Positions 41,964-43,337 of a stretch of 43,337 nt of DNA are shown in pieces (position 1 is the stretch's first letter; every line of letters begins with the position of its first letter). Origin of the DNA: Bacteroidota bacterium (lineage in GTDB: Bacteria; Bacteroidota; Bacteroidia; Bacteroidales; VadinHA17). A program made the translations under genes and the position numbers. Location: NCBI GenBank assembly GCA_029564935.1, contig JAKQPD010000222.1, positions 1 to 43,337 of the forward strand, read 5' to 3'. Under the pieces are notes generated by a model, which was not told the DNA's origin, did not search any database, and was given only the letters and a program-made list of their open reading frames with translations.

Positions 41964-42572
41964 ATGTATATTATTTGTACGGATCTTGAAGGAGTGCTTG
42001 TACCGGAAGTTTGGATAAATGTTGCGAGATGGACCGGGATTGATGAGCTTAAGCTGACCACAAGAGACATAAATGATTATGATGCCCTCATGAAAAGAAG
42101 GCTTGAAATTCTGCACCATCACAGCATAACGATCAAGGATATTCAGAAAGTCATTTCTCTTCTTGAACTGATGCCGGGAGCGCTTGATTTTATAAGCTGG
42201 CTTCATGGGAAAGCGCAGATGATAGTTGTTTCAGATACCTTCAGGGAATTTGCCGATCCGCTTCTCGAAAAAATGGGATGGCCCGTTCTTTTCTGCCATC
42301 ATCTCACAATTGATAAGGACGGTATCATAACCGATTATAACCTCCGGCAGTCAGATGCCAAGATGAAAGTAGTTGAAGCCCTTCAAAACCTGAATTTCAA
42401 GGTAATTGCTGTAGGGGATTCGTACAACGACATCAACATGCTGAGAAAAGCAGAAATGGGAGTGCTTTTTAAACCACCACAGAACGTAATTGACGATAAT
42501 AAAGATCTTACTGTTGTTAATTCTTTCCTGAGCCTTAAGAAGATAATTTCCGAAAAGCTCGATAACCACTGA
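41964..42572 (+). CDS. thrH: Phosphoserine phosphatase / homoserine phosphotransferase
   Basis: HAD-superfamily protein of 202 residues. Motif I is CTDLEGVLVPEVWINVA, with Asp7 and Glu9 in the DxE form that is typical of ThrH instead of the DxDGT of ordinary SerB. Motif II is VVSDTFREFADPLLEKMGWP, and motif III/IV is VIAVGDSYNDINMLRKAEMGVLF. In Pseudomonas, ThrH acts as a phosphoserine phosphatase and can pass phosphate to homoserine, bypassing ThrB. It follows thrC by 14 bp and no thrB is in the operon, so that bypass may be its main role here (inference). Confidence 0.88.
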   Translation: MYIICTDLEGVLVPEVWINVARWTGIDELKLTTRDINDYDALMKRRLEILHHHSITIKDIQKVISLLELMPGALDFISWLHGKAQMIVVSDTFREFADPLLEKMGWPVLFCHHLTIDKDGIITDYNLRQSDAKMKVVEALQNLNFKVIAVGDSYNDINMLRKAEMGVLFKPPQNVIDDNKDLTVVNSFLSLKKIISEKLDNH

Positions 42573-42620
42573 TTTTAAATCCTGGAAATCAGGATTACAT
42601 TCTGAATATCAACATCCTGG

Positions 42621-43337
42621 TTATTTCAGGATTTCAGTTGTATATTTATATGCCAGGTCAGCCTGATCCTTTGCGAGTCCGGAAATTATAACCATCATAT
42701 TTTCCTTCCAGGAAAGGAAAATTGTTCCGTTGTAGCCATCGGTAAATACAAATCTGTTCTCATCCTCAAGGAAAGACTCCATTCCGGCAACCGACAGATA
42801 TGCTTTTGCCATTTTAATGATCTCGTCCGGATTATCTTTCCGGATCAGGTAAATGCCAAAAACATCATTACCTGCTTTATAACGGGCCTGGAATGCCGAA
42901 CTGAGGAACTGATGTCCCAGTACATTATCATGAATATAGGTTTCTTCATTTATCATTTTGCCTTCGGCGGGGAATCTTGACAGAAGAGCCGGCATGGTTG
43001 TCTCCCCTGGAAGCATGTTTGCCACCCTCTGAGCCAGGGTACCGGATGCCTGAAGAACTTTAGGTTTTTCTGAATATGTCCGGATCTTTACATAGTGATT
43101 ACCCTTAAAGAAATTGGTAGCTCCGTCCACGCTATAGCCCTGAGTGCCAAGATTAGTAAAACTGAAAGAAGGGGAACGTTCTGAAGCATATATCCCGAAG
43201 GCCATTGTATGATCCTGATGTCTGTAAATTTCAAGTTTTATTACATTTTTACCTTTTTTATACTCAGCAACATGCAGGTCACGGAATCCAAAGGCCAGGA
43301 ATCCGTCAGCAGCTCCGTTAATGAAATCCCATAAATT
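42621..43337 (-). CDS. DUF6599-family protein, C-terminal part (5' end beyond window)
   Basis: The frame is open from the window edge to a stop at 42621, 238 residues visible. An internal Met at 43205 is not the start: upstream codons read NLWDFINGAADGFLAFGFRD and LEIYRHQDHTMAFGIYASER, the conserved core of DUF6599, where NL(Y/W)D-INGAAD is the signature. The rest (HYVKIRTYSEKPKV, EDENRFVFTDGYNGTIFL) also fits. These proteins are usually exported and of unknown function. It converges with the thr operon. Confidence 0.8.
   Translation of the reverse strand, partial: NLWDFINGAADGFLAFGFRDLHVAEYKKGKNVIKLEIYRHQDHTMAFGIYASERSPSFSFTNLGTQGYSVDGATNFFKGNHYVKIRTYSEKPKVLQASGTLAQRVANMLPGETTMPALLSRFPAEGKMINEETYIHDNVLGHQFLSSAFQARYKAGNDVFGIYLIRKDNPDEIIKMAKAYLSVAGMESFLEDENRFVFTDGYNGTIFLSWKENMMVIISGLAKDQADLAYKYTTEILK

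Overview
This is an accessory-rich chromosomal stretch from a member of the Bacteroidota, most likely Bacteroidales. The evidence is that start codons mostly lack a Shine-Dalgarno sequence and that several promoters fit the Bacteroidota sigma-factor pattern TTTG-N19-21-TAnnTTTG. Characteristic families are also present: a GxGYxYP protein, a DUF5060/DUF4038 lipoprotein, DUF4831, DUF6599, a fused Pit phosphate transporter and an aspartokinase-homoserine dehydrogenase fusion. No rRNA, tRNA, CRISPR array, phage or complete insertion sequence was seen. The genus cannot be fixed from the sequence.

Region 1 (1-7.9 kb) is a decaying carbohydrate locus on the minus strand. A GntR-type regulator (cut by the window edge) lies downstream of a minus-strand operon: amidohydrolase fragment, GH43-like protein, clan GH-A-like lipoprotein, DUF5060/DUF4038 lipoprotein, an internally deleted GH43-like remnant, and a GxGYxYP protein. 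The perfect palindrome TTTGAATTCAAA lies at the operon promoter, at the gntR promoter, and ahead of a divergent nucleoside-hydrolase remnant. It is a good candidate for the GntR operator. No SusC/SusD pair is in the window.

Region 2 (8-18.3 kb) holds an acyl-ACP-synthetase-like gene, a CBM9-like protein, and a tight five-gene plus-strand operon: M20 hydrolase, atypical SDR, divergent DapA-family aldolase, GH109-like Gfo/Idh protein and a GNAT. An OFA-type MFS transporter faces it. A glycosyltransferase follows. The five-gene operon is the best candidate for an undescribed catabolic route; its substrate is unknown.

Region 3 (18.3-32.2 kb) starts with a 137-bp MITE flanked by a perfect 9-bp target duplication. 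Next come a FucP/NagP-type sugar transporter overlapping an N-acetylhexosamine 1-kinase, a transglutaminase-like protein, a three-gene acyl-CoA carboxylase with a near-ideal promoter, the dipeptidase PepD, a Pit transporter broken by two frameshifts and a stop, its PhoU-like DUF47 partner, and an MFSD1-like MFS transporter.

Region 4 (32.4-43.3 kb) contains a thioredoxin-like protein, a second MITE copy, a DUF4831 lipoprotein, the NAD(P)HX repair enzyme Nnr, a POT peptide transporter, a threonine operon thrA-thrC-thrH without thrB, and a partial DUF6599 gene.

A theme running through the window is short tandem arrays with a strict 7-bp (sometimes 6- or 8-bp) period. They begin at or just after stop codons and are usually G/purine-rich on the strand of the gene they follow.
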